Shown here: positions 1 through 8,856 of the stretch, piece by piece | Layout: every line of letters begins with the position of its first letter | How positions within the stretch are numbered: the stretch's first letter is position 1 | Source of the DNA: Chlorobiaceae bacterium | Lineage (GTDB): Bacteria; Bacteroidota; Chlorobiia; Chlorobiales; Chlorobiaceae | Direction of reading: 5' to 3' | Length of the DNA stretch: 34,894 nucleotides | NCBI GenBank assembly: GCA_013334335.1 | Contig: JAAXXR010000015.1 | Location: 1 to 34,894 of the forward strand | Notes under the pieces: model-generated | What the model saw: the letters and a program-made list of their open reading frames with translations, nothing else | Database searches by the model: none | Told to the model about the DNA's origin: nothing | Translations under genes and position numbers: made by a program

Positions 1-739
1 CTGCCCAAATCCCGTGCGCTTCGCCGTTTCCGTATCGGAATCCTGACGGATCGACGCAATTGGTTTGCGTCACCCAACCCTTTCGATCTCGGGTTCATCT
101 CCGGATGTCGACCGATGACACTGATCTACACCGGGTAATTCGAGACCGGTGCGAAGCGTGACAAGAGCAATAAACGGTACCGGGCCTGCAGATCCAGAAG
201 ATGATCGGGCGATTGATTGACGATAAGCTCAGTTGATGAACTGCATCAGCGGTTTAGATTCGCCAGGGTGCCGGTTCGTATCCTGATCGGTGACCTGGCA
301 CAATCAGGAAGGTGCTTTGATACGCGCGATGCTTCTCGACTTTGTGCATGCCCGCCCATATACTCCGTTTTTTCCCGGTTTCAGCCGCGGCTGACTGCGG
401 GAGCGGGCACGGCCTCCTCATATCCACTCATCCCCTGGACACGCTCGCGCCGCCGATAGCCTTACGACTCATCAGGGGTACCCCTCCGGCAAGATGATGC
501 GAGGTGGGGTTGCCCTCGAGGGCTTCGATATTTTTTATCTTGAACCGACCGCCCTTGCTTCCCCGGAATTCCCTGAGAAACATCCGGAGGAAAGGTTGCT
601 GTCTTGCGCATCGGTGGCCAGGCCGGAAGGGAGCTTATTCAGGTCTTGTCATCTTCGTGGAATATTCCAGGGCTTTGTACACTTTGGCTCTCCAGGGTTG
701 GCTGTTGCGTTACAAACAAGTTCGATTCTCATCTCATGA
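1..739. other. Region without a confident gene
   Basis: No frame on either strand gave a recognisable protein. One + strand frame is open from the left edge to a TAA at 136-138 (45 codons) and could be the tail of a gene that starts outside the window, but I recognise nothing in it. Short open frames at about 217-459 and 494-800 have no family resemblance and mutually overlapping frames, so I treat them as chance. The stretch may be an old, degraded intergenic or mobile remnant; nothing in it proves that. Confidence 0.4.
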
Positions 740-865
740 TATGATTGTATATATCGAATTATGGGTAATTATAGATCGTTTATATGGGTTTTGTATATAG
801 TAGCGGTATGTGAAAATGATAAAATAAATTATATATTATTGCTGCTTGATTTTCATTATCCCTGA
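740..865 (+). promoter_or_regulatory. AT-rich upstream region, probable promoter of the kinase/polysaccharide block
   Basis: Base composition drops sharply to AT-rich just before the first gene of the long + strand series, with several TATA-like words (for example near 792-800 and 829-840). I cannot fix a single -35/-10 pair. No good Shine-Dalgarno sequence precedes the ATG at 866. Position and composition are the only support for calling it a promoter region. Confidence 0.35.
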
Positions 866-2920
866 ATGAAAATGCCCCCAACCAAAAAAAAGCCGGTCGT
901 GCTGATCGCCGATGACAATGCGGTCGTCCGTGTGATCGTATCCAGAATGGTCGAAGCTCTCGGCTATGATTCTGTTACCGCTACTGACGGGGATAATTGC
1001 ATCGCCATTCTTGGTTCCCGGCCTGTTGATCTTCTGCTGCTGGATATCCACATGCCGAAAAAAAACGGGCTTGAAGTTCTCTCCTATATCCGGGACCACA
1101 ACTACACCCTGCCGGTCATCATGTCCTCCGGTTCGAGCGATCTCGAACAGGCTGTTGAATCTTTGAAATTGGGCGCATATCAGTATCTCCTGAAACCGAT
1201 CGATCCTGAGCGGCTGGGGACTACGATCAAGAACGCCCTGCGTGAACAGGACCTTCGCCAGCAGGTGATGCTGCTGACCGCGGCAATGGCCCAAAGTCCT
1301 TTGACCGTGGTCATCACCGGTCCGGATGGAACCATCGACTATGTCAATCCTGCATTTACGGTCTCTTCCGGATACAGCGACGAAGAGGTGCGGGGCAAAA
1401 AGATGAAATTGATTTCATCCGGGAAGCATTCACAGAACTTCTATAAACAACTCTGGGAAACCATTTCATCAGGAAAGAGCTGGGATGGGGAGTTTATCAA
1501 CAGAAGAAAAAACGGCGATCTCTACTGGGAATCTGCCACCATCAGCCCAATAACCGATCGCGTCGGCCAGATCGCCCACTATATCGCGATCAAACAGGAC
1601 ATTACCCAGCAAAAAAAAGAGCAGGAAGCTCTCGCTGAAAGCGAAATGCGTTTTCAGGAGCTGGCTGAGCTGCTTCCGCAGCCTGTATTCGAGTGTGATA
1701 CGCGCGGAATAATTACGTATACCAATCGCCTTGGCTACGAGTTGTTCGGGTACACGAAAGAGGATCTCGAAGCCGGCGTTTCCAGCCTGGAGTTGTTTAT
1801 GGAGGAGGAACGGAGTCGGGTGGCCTACACGATCGAGTGCCGCCTGAAGGATATTCCGTTTGAACGTCATGAGTATACCGGAAAGAAAAAAGACGGAACA
1901 GGATTCCCGATTCTCATCTATTCGGCGAAAATAGTCCGGAATGGCTGTCCGGTGGGTGTCCGGGGCATTGTCCTCGATATCACTGAACGGCGGAAAATAG
2001 AAGAAGAGCTGCTGCGGCTCAACCATACGCTTGAGCATCGGGTGGAGGAGCGGACAAGGGAGCTCGAGAATACGCATCGGCAAATGATCCTTCGGGACAA
2101 GCTCGCTTCGATCGGTCAACTGGCCGCCGGTCTTGCCCATGAATTGAACAACCCCATCAATTTCGTGAGGATCAATTTCTCCGCCCTCCAGGAAGATATC
2201 GACGATTTACAGTCAATTCTTGCCGGTTATCGCGAGATCATCCGGAAATATGAAGCGGGGGAGGCGCTCAATGGTGCATTGCATGACTTGCATCAAAAAG
2301 AGTCTGATCTCGGCATTGATACGTTGCTTGAAGATATTCCCAAGATCTTTTCCGAGTCGAAGAGTGGTTTTGATCGTATAAAAACCATTATCGAAAGCAT
2401 GAGGAACTTTTCATTTCGCCATCACGAAAATGAGAAGGTATTGTTTGATATCAATAAGGGTATCCGGGATACGCTCATCATTGCCAGAAATGAATATCGC
2501 TACATAGCAGAGGTCAAGAAGGATCTGAGCAAACTGCCTTTGATTCCGTGTAATCCGGAGCAGATCAATCAGGTGTTTTTGAATCTCATCATTAACAGTG
2601 CCCATGCCATAGCATCGCAGCAGAGAACCGAGTCCGGCATGATCAGCATCCATACATGGCATGATGATGATCATGTATTCTGTTCGATAGCCGATGACGG
2701 GCCGGGTATCTCCAATGAGGCTATGCTGCACATATTTGAACCGTTTTTCACCACCAAGTCTCCAGGAAAGGGGACTGGTCTCGGGCTCAGCATTTCCTAT
2801 GATATCATCGTTCAGAAACACGAAGGAAAGCTCAGTGTTCACGCTCCTTCCGAAGGAGGAACAGTGTTTACCATCGAACTTCCGCTGAGACAACTCGCAA
2901 ACACCGACAAACATGATTGA
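866..2920 (+). CDS. Soluble hybrid histidine kinase (REC-PAS-PAS-HisKA-HATPase)
   Basis: A 684-residue sensor kinase. An N-terminal receiver domain (about 11-120) has acidic residues D16/D17, phospho-acceptor D60 and K110. Two PAS domains follow (about 130-250 and 260-380), then a coiled-coil linker. The H-box reads LAHELNNP with H425, and the HATPase domain keeps its N box (NLIINSAHAI), G1 (DDGPGI), F (FEPFFTT) and G2 (GTGLGLS) motifs, so it should be active. No membrane segment or signal peptide is visible, so it probably senses a cytoplasmic cue through the PAS domains. The next gene, a receiver-phosphatase, overlaps it by 8 bases and is the obvious phosphotransfer partner. The start at 866 lacks a clear ribosome site; an ATG at 872 is an alternative. 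Confidence 0.93.
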   Translation: MKMPPTKKKPVVLIADDNAVVRVIVSRMVEALGYDSVTATDGDNCIAILGSRPVDLLLLDIHMPKKNGLEVLSYIRDHNYTLPVIMSSGSSDLEQAVESLKLGAYQYLLKPIDPERLGTTIKNALREQDLRQQVMLLTAAMAQSPLTVVITGPDGTIDYVNPAFTVSSGYSDEEVRGKKMKLISSGKHSQNFYKQLWETISSGKSWDGEFINRRKNGDLYWESATISPITDRVGQIAHYIAIKQDITQQKKEQEALAESEMRFQELAELLPQPVFECDTRGIITYTNRLGYELFGYTKEDLEAGVSSLELFMEEERSRVAYTIECRLKDIPFERHEYTGKKKDGTGFPILIYSAKIVRNGCPVGVRGIVLDITERRKIEEELLRLNHTLEHRVEERTRELENTHRQMILRDKLASIGQLAAGLAHELNNPINFVRINFSALQEDIDDLQSILAGYREIIRKYEAGEALNGALHDLHQKESDLGIDTLLEDIPKIFSESKSGFDRIKTIIESMRNFSFRHHENEKVLFDINKGIRDTLIIARNEYRYIAEVKKDLSKLPLIPCNPEQINQVFLNLIINSAHAIASQQRTESGMISIHTWHDDDHVFCSIADDGPGISNEAMLHIFEPFFTTKSPGKGTGLGLSISYDIIVQKHEGKLSVHAPSEGGTVFTIELPLRQLANTDKHD

Positions 2921-4580
2921 TCGTCGTTCGCTTGCCGTCCTGTTTGTCGATGACGAGCCTGATATTCTCAGTTCCCTGAAACGTTTTTTGCGCAGGGAAC
3001 CCTACGGCAAGTTGTTCGCAGAAAACGGCGCGCAGGCGCTTGACCTTCTCGAACTCCATGATGTCGCGGTTGTCGTTTCCGATCTTCGCATGCCGGAAAT
3101 GAGTGGGCTGGAATTGATCGGCGAAGTGAAAAACAGGAGTCCGAAGGCGCTTCGACTCATACTCAGCGGTTCTCAGGATTTCGATCAGATCATCAACTCC
3201 ATCAACAAGGGTGAGGTATTCAGGTTTGTTCCGAAACCGGTTGAGCCTGAAGAATTCAGGGGGATTCTCAATGACGCCATCGACTATTACTGCCTGAAGT
3301 CCGAACGGGAAGAGATGTTCACCGAGATATCCCAAAAAAACAGTGAACTGCTGAAGGCGAACGAAGCCCTTCATGAGATGACTGAGCATCTTCGGCAGAG
3401 CGAGGACAAATTCCGTTCCATGACCGATGCCGCGCAGGACGCGGTGTTCATGACCAATCAGGATGGCAGGATAATCTACAGAAACAGTGCTGCCGAGCAC
3501 CTGTTCGGATTTGACCGTCACGAACATCATGAACAGCAGTTCCTTGACATCATCTCTCCGGAATGCAGGGCTTTGGATTTTTTCTCGACGCAGCCCATCT
3601 CGTCAGATGATATGCCCAACAGCCTCAACGGAGGCGTACGCCAGATCAACGGATTGAAAAAGAGCGGAGGCATTGTTCCTCTCGAAATTTCGAAAGGCGT
3701 TGTTCATATCGATTCCGTTCAGCATACGGTGCTTGTCGCCAGGGATGTCAGTGTCCGTGTCGAGGCTGAACGCAGCAGGGAACGATATGAGATCATGCAG
3801 CGGGAGATCGAGTCGGAGATCGAGAAAAAACTCCTGCAAAGTCCATTTGTCCCGACCCTGCAAGGTGCGACGATCAGCCGTATGATGATTCCCTCTGGAC
3901 ATCTCGACGGTGATTTTACGGATTACATCGTCTATGATCCTGAACATGCCGATCTCCTGATCGGAGACGTCATGGGGCATGGCATTCAGTCCGCGCTCAT
4001 CGGTGTCGGATTGAAATCCCTGTTTCTGAAGGCGCTTGCACAGACAAAATATAGTGAGCACGGGCTTCCCCCTTTAATTGAAATCGTCAGGGGGATGCAT
4101 GCGCTTTGCATCAAGGAGCTGGTGGCGCTCGGCTCTTTCGCGACCCTGATGTTTTTGAGGATCGACCTCGTTTCGGGGCTCTGCTCGATCGTTGATTGCG
4201 GTCATCCACCCGTTATTCACTATCACGCTGCCACAGGAAGTTGCACGATGATGAAGGGAGACAGTCTTCCCATGGGCATGGTCGAGAAGCCGGAGTATAC
4301 ACCCGTGTCGTTTTTTTTCGCCCCCGGGGATCTCCTTGTTCTCTATTCCGACGGAGTGACCGAGAGCAGTTCACCCGGTAACGAGTTGTATGGCGAGAAA
4401 CAGCTGGTCGAACTTATCGAGTCCAATCACCATCTGGACCCGGACGTACTGATGGGCGTCATGATGGATTCGCTTTCGTCGTTTTCCGCTTCCCGGGGTT
4501 TCGACGATGACGTCACCTGTGTCATCGTCAGGATTGACAAGTTGCGAGGAGATCAGGAGGGTGGCGATGCGCGGGGATGA
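2913..4580 (+). CDS. Response regulator with PAS and PP2C/SpoIIE-type phosphatase (RsbU-like)
   Basis: A 555-residue protein. The receiver domain (about 7-125) has D13/D14, phospho-acceptor D57 and K108. A helical linker leads to a PAS domain (about 165-285), then another helical stretch and a PP2C-family phosphatase domain (about 320-545). Metal-binding motifs are present: DGDF near 332, GDVMGHG at 351-357, LYSDGVTE and a C-terminal DDDVT. This family (RsbU, SpoIIE) dephosphorylates STAS anti-anti-sigma proteins. Here the receiver would tie that activity to the kinase encoded just upstream. Two STAS genes and an RsbW-like kinase gene lie within the next 5 kb and make a complete partner-switching set. 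Its stop overlaps the next possible start by 4 bases. Confidence 0.92.
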   Translation: MIDRRSLAVLFVDDEPDILSSLKRFLRREPYGKLFAENGAQALDLLELHDVAVVVSDLRMPEMSGLELIGEVKNRSPKALRLILSGSQDFDQIINSINKGEVFRFVPKPVEPEEFRGILNDAIDYYCLKSEREEMFTEISQKNSELLKANEALHEMTEHLRQSEDKFRSMTDAAQDAVFMTNQDGRIIYRNSAAEHLFGFDRHEHHEQQFLDIISPECRALDFFSTQPISSDDMPNSLNGGVRQINGLKKSGGIVPLEISKGVVHIDSVQHTVLVARDVSVRVEAERSRERYEIMQREIESEIEKKLLQSPFVPTLQGATISRMMIPSGHLDGDFTDYIVYDPEHADLLIGDVMGHGIQSALIGVGLKSLFLKALAQTKYSEHGLPPLIEIVRGMHALCIKELVALGSFATLMFLRIDLVSGLCSIVDCGHPPVIHYHAATGSCTMMKGDSLPMGMVEKPEYTPVSFFFAPGDLLVLYSDGVTESSSPGNELYGEKQLVELIESNHHLDPDVLMGVMMDSLSSFSASRGFDDDVTCVIVRIDKLRGDQEGGDARG

Positions 4581-6028
4581 GTGGCGGCCCGTGCCGGCAA
4601 GGGGAAGCGTCTGGCGACATCAGCAAAAGCCGGACGGTAACGGGAGGCTTCGGTAATGGGATCAATGCTATGAATGCAAGAAAGGAGTATTCGGATATCC
4701 TTGAAAAGCGCCTGTCCGGCAATGCTTCCGGAGTGAGACGGTATGCTGTGCAGATCCGTGCGGCTGTGGCGGAACTTGCGGCAAGGGTGATGACCAGAAG
4801 TATCGAACTGGGCGTATCGTTGCTCATGCTGTCGACACTGGCGTTTCCCCTCCTGCTTGCCCTGGGGATCAGGAAGCTTGCTACCTCGAAGCCGGTGCTC
4901 ATGAGGCAGGTGATCGCCGGAGCAAGGTCTTTTCCGGTAAACATCTATCGCTTCAACGACATCAGGGCGCCCTTTCGTGACCTGCCCCTTTTTATTGGTG
5001 TTCTTGCCGGAAAGCTTGCCCTCGTCGGGGGCTCCATCAGGGCGTTTGAGGAGCGTTCTCCTTCGCCGGAAAGCGGTTATACCGGCATGATGAAACCGGG
5101 TATCGTCAGCCTCTGGGATTTGCGCAGGTCAAGCAAAACCGCGCATGAAGGCCGGGAGGCCATCGAGTGGGAGTATACTTTCAGCAAGGGCGCCGCATAC
5201 GATCTGCTGCTGCTGCTGCGCGCACTGCCCATGTTGTTTTATACCGAATCGGTCTCCGATGTCGACGGCATATTCAGGATCTTGGACCTGGATATTGACA
5301 ATTTGACCATGGATGAAGCCATCGCCGTCATTGCGGCGAGGATCGAAGGGAAAAAACAGGCAAGGATATTCTTTGTCAATCCTGACTGCCTGAACAAATC
5401 GGTGTCCGATCGGGAGTATTTCGAACTCCTCAAGTCTGGTGATTGCCTGTTTCCTGACGGCATAGGCCTGATCATCGCAGGGAAGATGCTGAACACGCCG
5501 CTCAAGGAAAACATCAACGGTACCGATATGTTGCCGTTTCTGTGCCGGATGGCCGCAGCCAGGGGGGAGCGGTTGTTTCTGCTTGGCGGCAAACCCGGGG
5601 TGGCAGAGATGGCCGCAATGAAACTACGCGAGCACTATGGGGTCTCGATCGCCGGTACTGCCCACGGTTATTTCAATCACGAGACCGAAAGCCGTTCGGT
5701 CGTCGACAGGATCAACGAATCCGGAGCCTCGATCCTGCTTGTGGCGTTCGGCACTCCGATTCAGGAAAAGTGGATTTCACGCCATCATGACGTATTGGCA
5801 CCTCTGGTGCTGATGGGGGTCGGAGGGTTGTTCGACTTTTATTCCGGCAATATCAGCAGGGCTCCGCGCTGGCTGCGGGAAATCGGTCTTGAATGGGTCT
5901 ACAGGATCTTGCAGGAGCCGGGAAGGATGTGGAAAAGATATGTCATCGGCAATCCGTTGTTTCTGTTCCGGGTTATGAAATGGAAAATCCTTCGTCAAAG
6001 AACAATCAGCATAGGCCATGGAACTTGA
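4577..6028 (+). CDS. Fusion: degenerate sugar-phosphate transferase module plus WecG/TagA/CpsF glycosyltransferase (GT26)
   Basis: The C-terminal half (about 235-470) is a clear GT26 enzyme: FVNPD near 266-270, PDGIG at 293-297 with the conserved Asp, NGTDM, FLLGGKPGVAE and FGTPIQEKW. This family adds the second sugar to a lipid-linked sugar. The N-terminal half (about 70-222) resembles a bacterial phosphoglycosyl transferase: a hydrophobic segment, YRFNDIR where KFRSM is expected, RDLPLF where DELPQL is expected, LALVGGS for MSLVGPRP, and KPGIVSLW for PGITGLWQ. The Asp-Glu catalytic pair is replaced by Arg-Asp (134-135), and about 40 residues between the first two motifs seem missing, so this half is probably inactive. 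The start is uncertain: 4577 overlaps the preceding stop, and 4670 is an alternative that removes 31 unremarkable residues. The next gene is an intact PGT overlapping by 11 bases. Confidence 0.88.
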   Translation: MSGGPCRQGEASGDISKSRTVTGGFGNGINAMNARKEYSDILEKRLSGNASGVRRYAVQIRAAVAELAARVMTRSIELGVSLLMLSTLAFPLLLALGIRKLATSKPVLMRQVIAGARSFPVNIYRFNDIRAPFRDLPLFIGVLAGKLALVGGSIRAFEERSPSPESGYTGMMKPGIVSLWDLRRSSKTAHEGREAIEWEYTFSKGAAYDLLLLLRALPMLFYTESVSDVDGIFRILDLDIDNLTMDEAIAVIAARIEGKKQARIFFVNPDCLNKSVSDREYFELLKSGDCLFPDGIGLIIAGKMLNTPLKENINGTDMLPFLCRMAAARGERLFLLGGKPGVAEMAAMKLREHYGVSIAGTAHGYFNHETESRSVVDRINESGASILLVAFGTPIQEKWISRHHDVLAPLVLMGVGGLFDFYSGNISRAPRWLREIGLEWVYRILQEPGRMWKRYVIGNPLFLFRVMKWKILRQRTISIGHGT

Positions 6029-6737
6029 TCCGACGGTACGCAAGGAGCTGGTGCGTAAAGTCAGCAACTCCATCAATCCGAATGCCCGCTTTGGCCGCGC
6101 GCTTAAAGTGAGCTTGTGGGAGTTTACGGTTGCGGTATCCTATATCCTGAAAAGACTGCTCGACATTACCGTGTCGATCTCGGCGATTATCGCCCTGTCG
6201 CCACTGTTTATCCTTACGGCTATTGCCATCTGGATTGAGAATCCGGGTCCCTTGTTGTTCGTTCAGGCGCGTGTCGGCCGGAATGGACGGCATTTCAAGT
6301 TCTACAAGTTTCGTTCGATGGTCGTCAATGCCGAGCAGATCAAAAAGGAGCTCGAGGCGCAAAACGAGTCGGCGGCAGGGGTGATTTTCAAGATGAAAAA
6401 GGATCCCCGCATCACCAGGGTCGGCAGCGTCATCAGGAAGTTCAGTATCGATGAACTGCCGCAACTGTTCAATGTCCTCATTGGTGACATGAGCCTGGTC
6501 GGACCCAGGCCGCCGATTCCTTCTGAAGTGGCCCAGTATACCCTTGAACAGCGCAAGCGCCTGCATGTCATTCCAGGCATCACCTGCCTCTGGCAGGTCA
6601 GCGGCAGAAGTGATATTCCCTTCACCGACCAGGTCCGGCTTGACTTGCAGTATATCCAGAGCTCAAGTTTTCTCAACGACATCCGACTTTTATTCAAAAC
6701 AATCCCCGCCGTGCTTTCGGGAAAGGGAGCCTACTAA
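6018..6737 (+). CDS. Undecaprenyl-phosphate sugar-1-phosphate transferase (PGT, WbaP/PglC fold)
   Basis: A 239-residue priming enzyme that moves a sugar-1-phosphate from a nucleotide sugar to polyprenyl phosphate at the inner membrane. One hydrophobic anchoring segment lies at about 51-75. All family motifs are intact: KFRSM at 97-101, IDELPQ with the catalytic D145-E146 pair, MSLVGPRPP at 158-166 and PGITCLWQVSGRS further on. At this length it is the short, single-anchor form of the family, without the multi-spanning N-terminal domain of full WbaP. The sugar cannot be told from sequence. It is the only complete priming enzyme visible in the window, and it sits between two fusion proteins carrying decayed copies of the same fold. 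Confidence 0.95.
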   Translation: MELDPTVRKELVRKVSNSINPNARFGRALKVSLWEFTVAVSYILKRLLDITVSISAIIALSPLFILTAIAIWIENPGPLLFVQARVGRNGRHFKFYKFRSMVVNAEQIKKELEAQNESAAGVIFKMKKDPRITRVGSVIRKFSIDELPQLFNVLIGDMSLVGPRPPIPSEVAQYTLEQRKRLHVIPGITCLWQVSGRSDIPFTDQVRLDLQYIQSSSFLNDIRLLFKTIPAVLSGKGAY

Positions 6738-7103
6738 ATGGAGCCGATTATGGATTTTTACCTTGACGCGAGCATCGGTCACCCTGTCGGCATAGCGACA
6801 TTGAGCGGAAGACTCGATGCTGAAAACTGCAACCTTCTTCAATCTGCCTTCATGTCATGCCTGAAGGAGACCTCGCAGTTCGTTTTTGACTGTTCCTCAC
6901 TCGATTTCATCGACAGCAGTGGGCTCGGCACCATCGTCTCCTGCCTGCGCAAGAGCCTTGAGCACAACGGGGACCTGAAACTGGCGAGTCTCGGACCACA
7001 GGTGACGATGGTGCTTGAACTGACAAAGGCCAAACGGCTTTTTGCCATTTTTTCTGACGCAGCCGAGGCGGTCAACTCCTATGTAACTGGCAGGAAGGCA
7101 TAA
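6738..7103 (+). CDS. STAS-domain anti-anti-sigma-like protein (first copy)
   Basis: A 121-residue single STAS domain of the SpoIIAA/RsbV type. The phosphorylation-site motif IDSSGLG lies at 58-64; by comparison with SpoIIAA the second Ser (S61) is the expected target of an RsbW-type kinase. The start codon directly follows the stop of the PGT gene, and a purine-rich GGGAAAGGGAG stretch at about 6719-6729 can serve as ribosome site. An ATG at 6750 is a weaker alternative. Unphosphorylated STAS proteins bind and remove RsbW-type anti-sigma kinases, or bind other partners. The PP2C phosphatase at 2913-4580 and the RsbW-like protein at 8857-9279 are the likely phosphorylation partners. Confidence 0.9.
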   Translation: MEPIMDFYLDASIGHPVGIATLSGRLDAENCNLLQSAFMSCLKETSQFVFDCSSLDFIDSSGLGTIVSCLRKSLEHNGDLKLASLGPQVTMVLELTKAKRLFAIFSDAAEAVNSYVTGRKA

Positions 7104-7116
7104 TCAACGCTCCCCC

Positions 7117-8517
7117 ATGAAAACCCTCATCGTTATCAGAGAAGCGGATTATGGCTGGCTGACGCCGTTGTTTCCGGGCGTGCATCCTCTCGTCATGCCG
7201 ATCTGCAACAAGCCGTTCATTGAATACCTCATCGACTTTTCGATTCTTGCAGGCAGCACGGCAGTAAGGATTGTCAGCGACGGGCCGCTCAACGATGTCG
7301 AGCGGTACTGTGAAAATGGTTCGCGATGGGGCATCGATATCAGTTACGCAAGCATCCTTGTCGATGACGACCTTGACGCGGTCATGGACAAGAACGCCAG
7401 GTATTGCTCGGAAGGCAGGATGATGGTCACCAGCGGCTTCATCTTCATCAGCTATGAAAAAAAACATGAGCTGAAACCGTTTGTCGCGATGGCCCCGGCA
7501 GGAACGCTCCTGCGGGGCTCGACGGGGAGCCTGCTGTTGACCGGGACGCCCGAAAACGTTGGAGAGGTTCGGGAACCGGCACCCTGTTCGCTGGTCGAAC
7601 TGGACTCCATCGGCAGTTATTACCGACTCAGCACGGAGATCCTGAACGAACGTCCGTCACCGTACGTTCTGCCGGGTTACAGTAACGAACCCGACTGCCA
7701 CATCGGCAGGAACGTGGTTACCAGCAAAGGGGCGGAAATCATCAAACCGGTGATCATCGGCAACAATGTCCAAATCATGAAGGGCGCTGTGGTGGGGCCG
7801 TTTGCGGTCATCGGAAGCAACGTCATTGTCGACAGGGAGAGTACGGTTTCCAACAGCATGCTCCTGGACAACACCTATATCGGCGAGAACCTCGATATCG
7901 TCGGACGGATTGCTTACGGGAACATCCTGATCGATCCTGCCAGCGGCGTGTCGATTGCCATGGAAGATCGCCATCTTCTTTCGGGTATGAAACGGGACGG
8001 CATCTTCGGGCTGGGGTTGTTCCGCTACCTTTTCCATGCGGCGGTCTCGTTGTTGTTCATCCTGCTGCTGTTTATTCCGTATCTCCTGCTTGCCCCGCTT
8101 CTGAAAATCCAGGGAAAATGGAAAAACCGCACGATGACATTTCAGGGTGTGCAGCAGGGTAAAAACGTCATCGTGGTCAGACCGTCGATTGCCGGCGAAG
8201 GCGTGCTGAGTGGCCTGGCGAGGTCGCTGTCCCTTGACCGGTTTGCGATGCTGTTCAGTGCGTTGTCTGGCAGGGTGGCGGTCATCGGCAGCTTTCCGGT
8301 CGAGGCTGGCAGGCATCAGGAAGCGGCGACGTCTGTCCTGATGCCAGGTTACCGCCCTGCGGTGTTCAGCTATGCGGAAGCGGAAGACTGGCCGGTGAAC
8401 GCTGAAGACAGTTCGATAGTAGAGCGGTATTATGCGGTCCATGGTTCTCCGGTTCAGGATATGGTCCTGACGGTAAAAGCTTTTCTCAACAGAATCCATG
8501 CACAGGATCAGCCATGA
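7117..8517 (+). CDS. Fusion: nucleotidyltransferase-like domain, left-handed beta-helix and degenerate PGT module
   Basis: A 466-residue protein in three parts. Residues 1-180 follow the sugar-nucleotidyltransferase fold (KPFIEYLIDF at about 32-41, a later Y-RLSTEIL), but the glycine-rich GxGTRL loop near the N terminus is absent. Residues 190-290 are hexapeptide repeats (HIGRN, IIGNNVQI, VIGSNVIV, YIGENL) forming a left-handed beta-helix. A hydrophobic segment at 302-330 leads into a region aligning with the end of PGT enzymes: SLDRFAMLFSAL at 372-383 for SLDELPQLWNVL, VAVIGSFPV for MSLVGPRPV, MPGYRPAVF for KPGITGLWQ, and ERYYAVHGSPVQDM. The catalytic Glu is Arg375. It is probably non-catalytic as a PGT; nucleotidyltransferase activity is doubtful too. 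It may be a membrane scaffold or partner of the intact PGT. A 4-base overlap joins it to the next gene. Confidence 0.82.
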   Translation: MKTLIVIREADYGWLTPLFPGVHPLVMPICNKPFIEYLIDFSILAGSTAVRIVSDGPLNDVERYCENGSRWGIDISYASILVDDDLDAVMDKNARYCSEGRMMVTSGFIFISYEKKHELKPFVAMAPAGTLLRGSTGSLLLTGTPENVGEVREPAPCSLVELDSIGSYYRLSTEILNERPSPYVLPGYSNEPDCHIGRNVVTSKGAEIIKPVIIGNNVQIMKGAVVGPFAVIGSNVIVDRESTVSNSMLLDNTYIGENLDIVGRIAYGNILIDPASGVSIAMEDRHLLSGMKRDGIFGLGLFRYLFHAAVSLLFILLLFIPYLLLAPLLKIQGKWKNRTMTFQGVQQGKNVIVVRPSIAGEGVLSGLARSLSLDRFAMLFSALSGRVAVIGSFPVEAGRHQEAATSVLMPGYRPAVFSYAEAEDWPVNAEDSSIVERYYAVHGSPVQDMVLTVKAFLNRIHAQDQP

Positions 8518-8849
8518 CGGTCAACGAAAAAAAATGCAAGGGGATCACCATTGTTTCACTCAATGGTTCTCTTGATGCCGCTTCGGCACCCGGGGTCCTG
8601 AACAGCTCTTCGGCATTGACGGATACGCAGTCGATCGTTATCGACCTTTCCGGAGTCGATTTTCTTGACAGCAGCGGCCTCGGGTGTCTTGTCGGCATTG
8701 CAAGAAAAAAGCGGGAGCAGGGGGGCGATGTCAGGCTCGCCTGCCTGAACGAGAAGTTGCGCAAGGTGTTTGATATCACCAGGGCGTCACGTCTGTTCGA
8801 CATCTATGACGATGCGGAATATGCAGCAGGAACGGCAGCGAAAAAATAA
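8514..8849 (+). CDS. STAS-domain anti-anti-sigma-like protein (second copy)
   Basis: A 111-residue STAS protein of the SpoIIAA/RsbV type with VDFLDSSGLG at 48-57; S54 is the expected phosphorylation site. Its start overlaps the stop of the preceding fusion gene (ATGA), so translation is probably coupled. The RsbW-like gene begins 7 bases after its stop, which is the usual RsbV-RsbW order, making this copy the more likely direct partner of that kinase. The first STAS copy at 6738 differs clearly in sequence, so the two are not a recent duplication and may have separate targets. Confidence 0.9.
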   Translation: MTVNEKKCKGITIVSLNGSLDAASAPGVLNSSSALTDTQSIVIDLSGVDFLDSSGLGCLVGIARKKREQGGDVRLACLNEKLRKVFDITRASRLFDIYDDAEYAAGTAAKK

Positions 8850-8856
8850 CTATCCG

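Noticed and set aside
836-1294. Long open frames on the - strand opposite the kinase and many other genes (for example also 9290-10306 and 28516-29958)
   Set aside because: They lie opposite strongly supported genes, lack domains, and arise from the GC-rich codon pattern of the + strand.
8770-8856. Upstream extension of the RsbW-like gene
   Set aside because: It lies mostly inside the STAS gene and adds residues not seen in the family.
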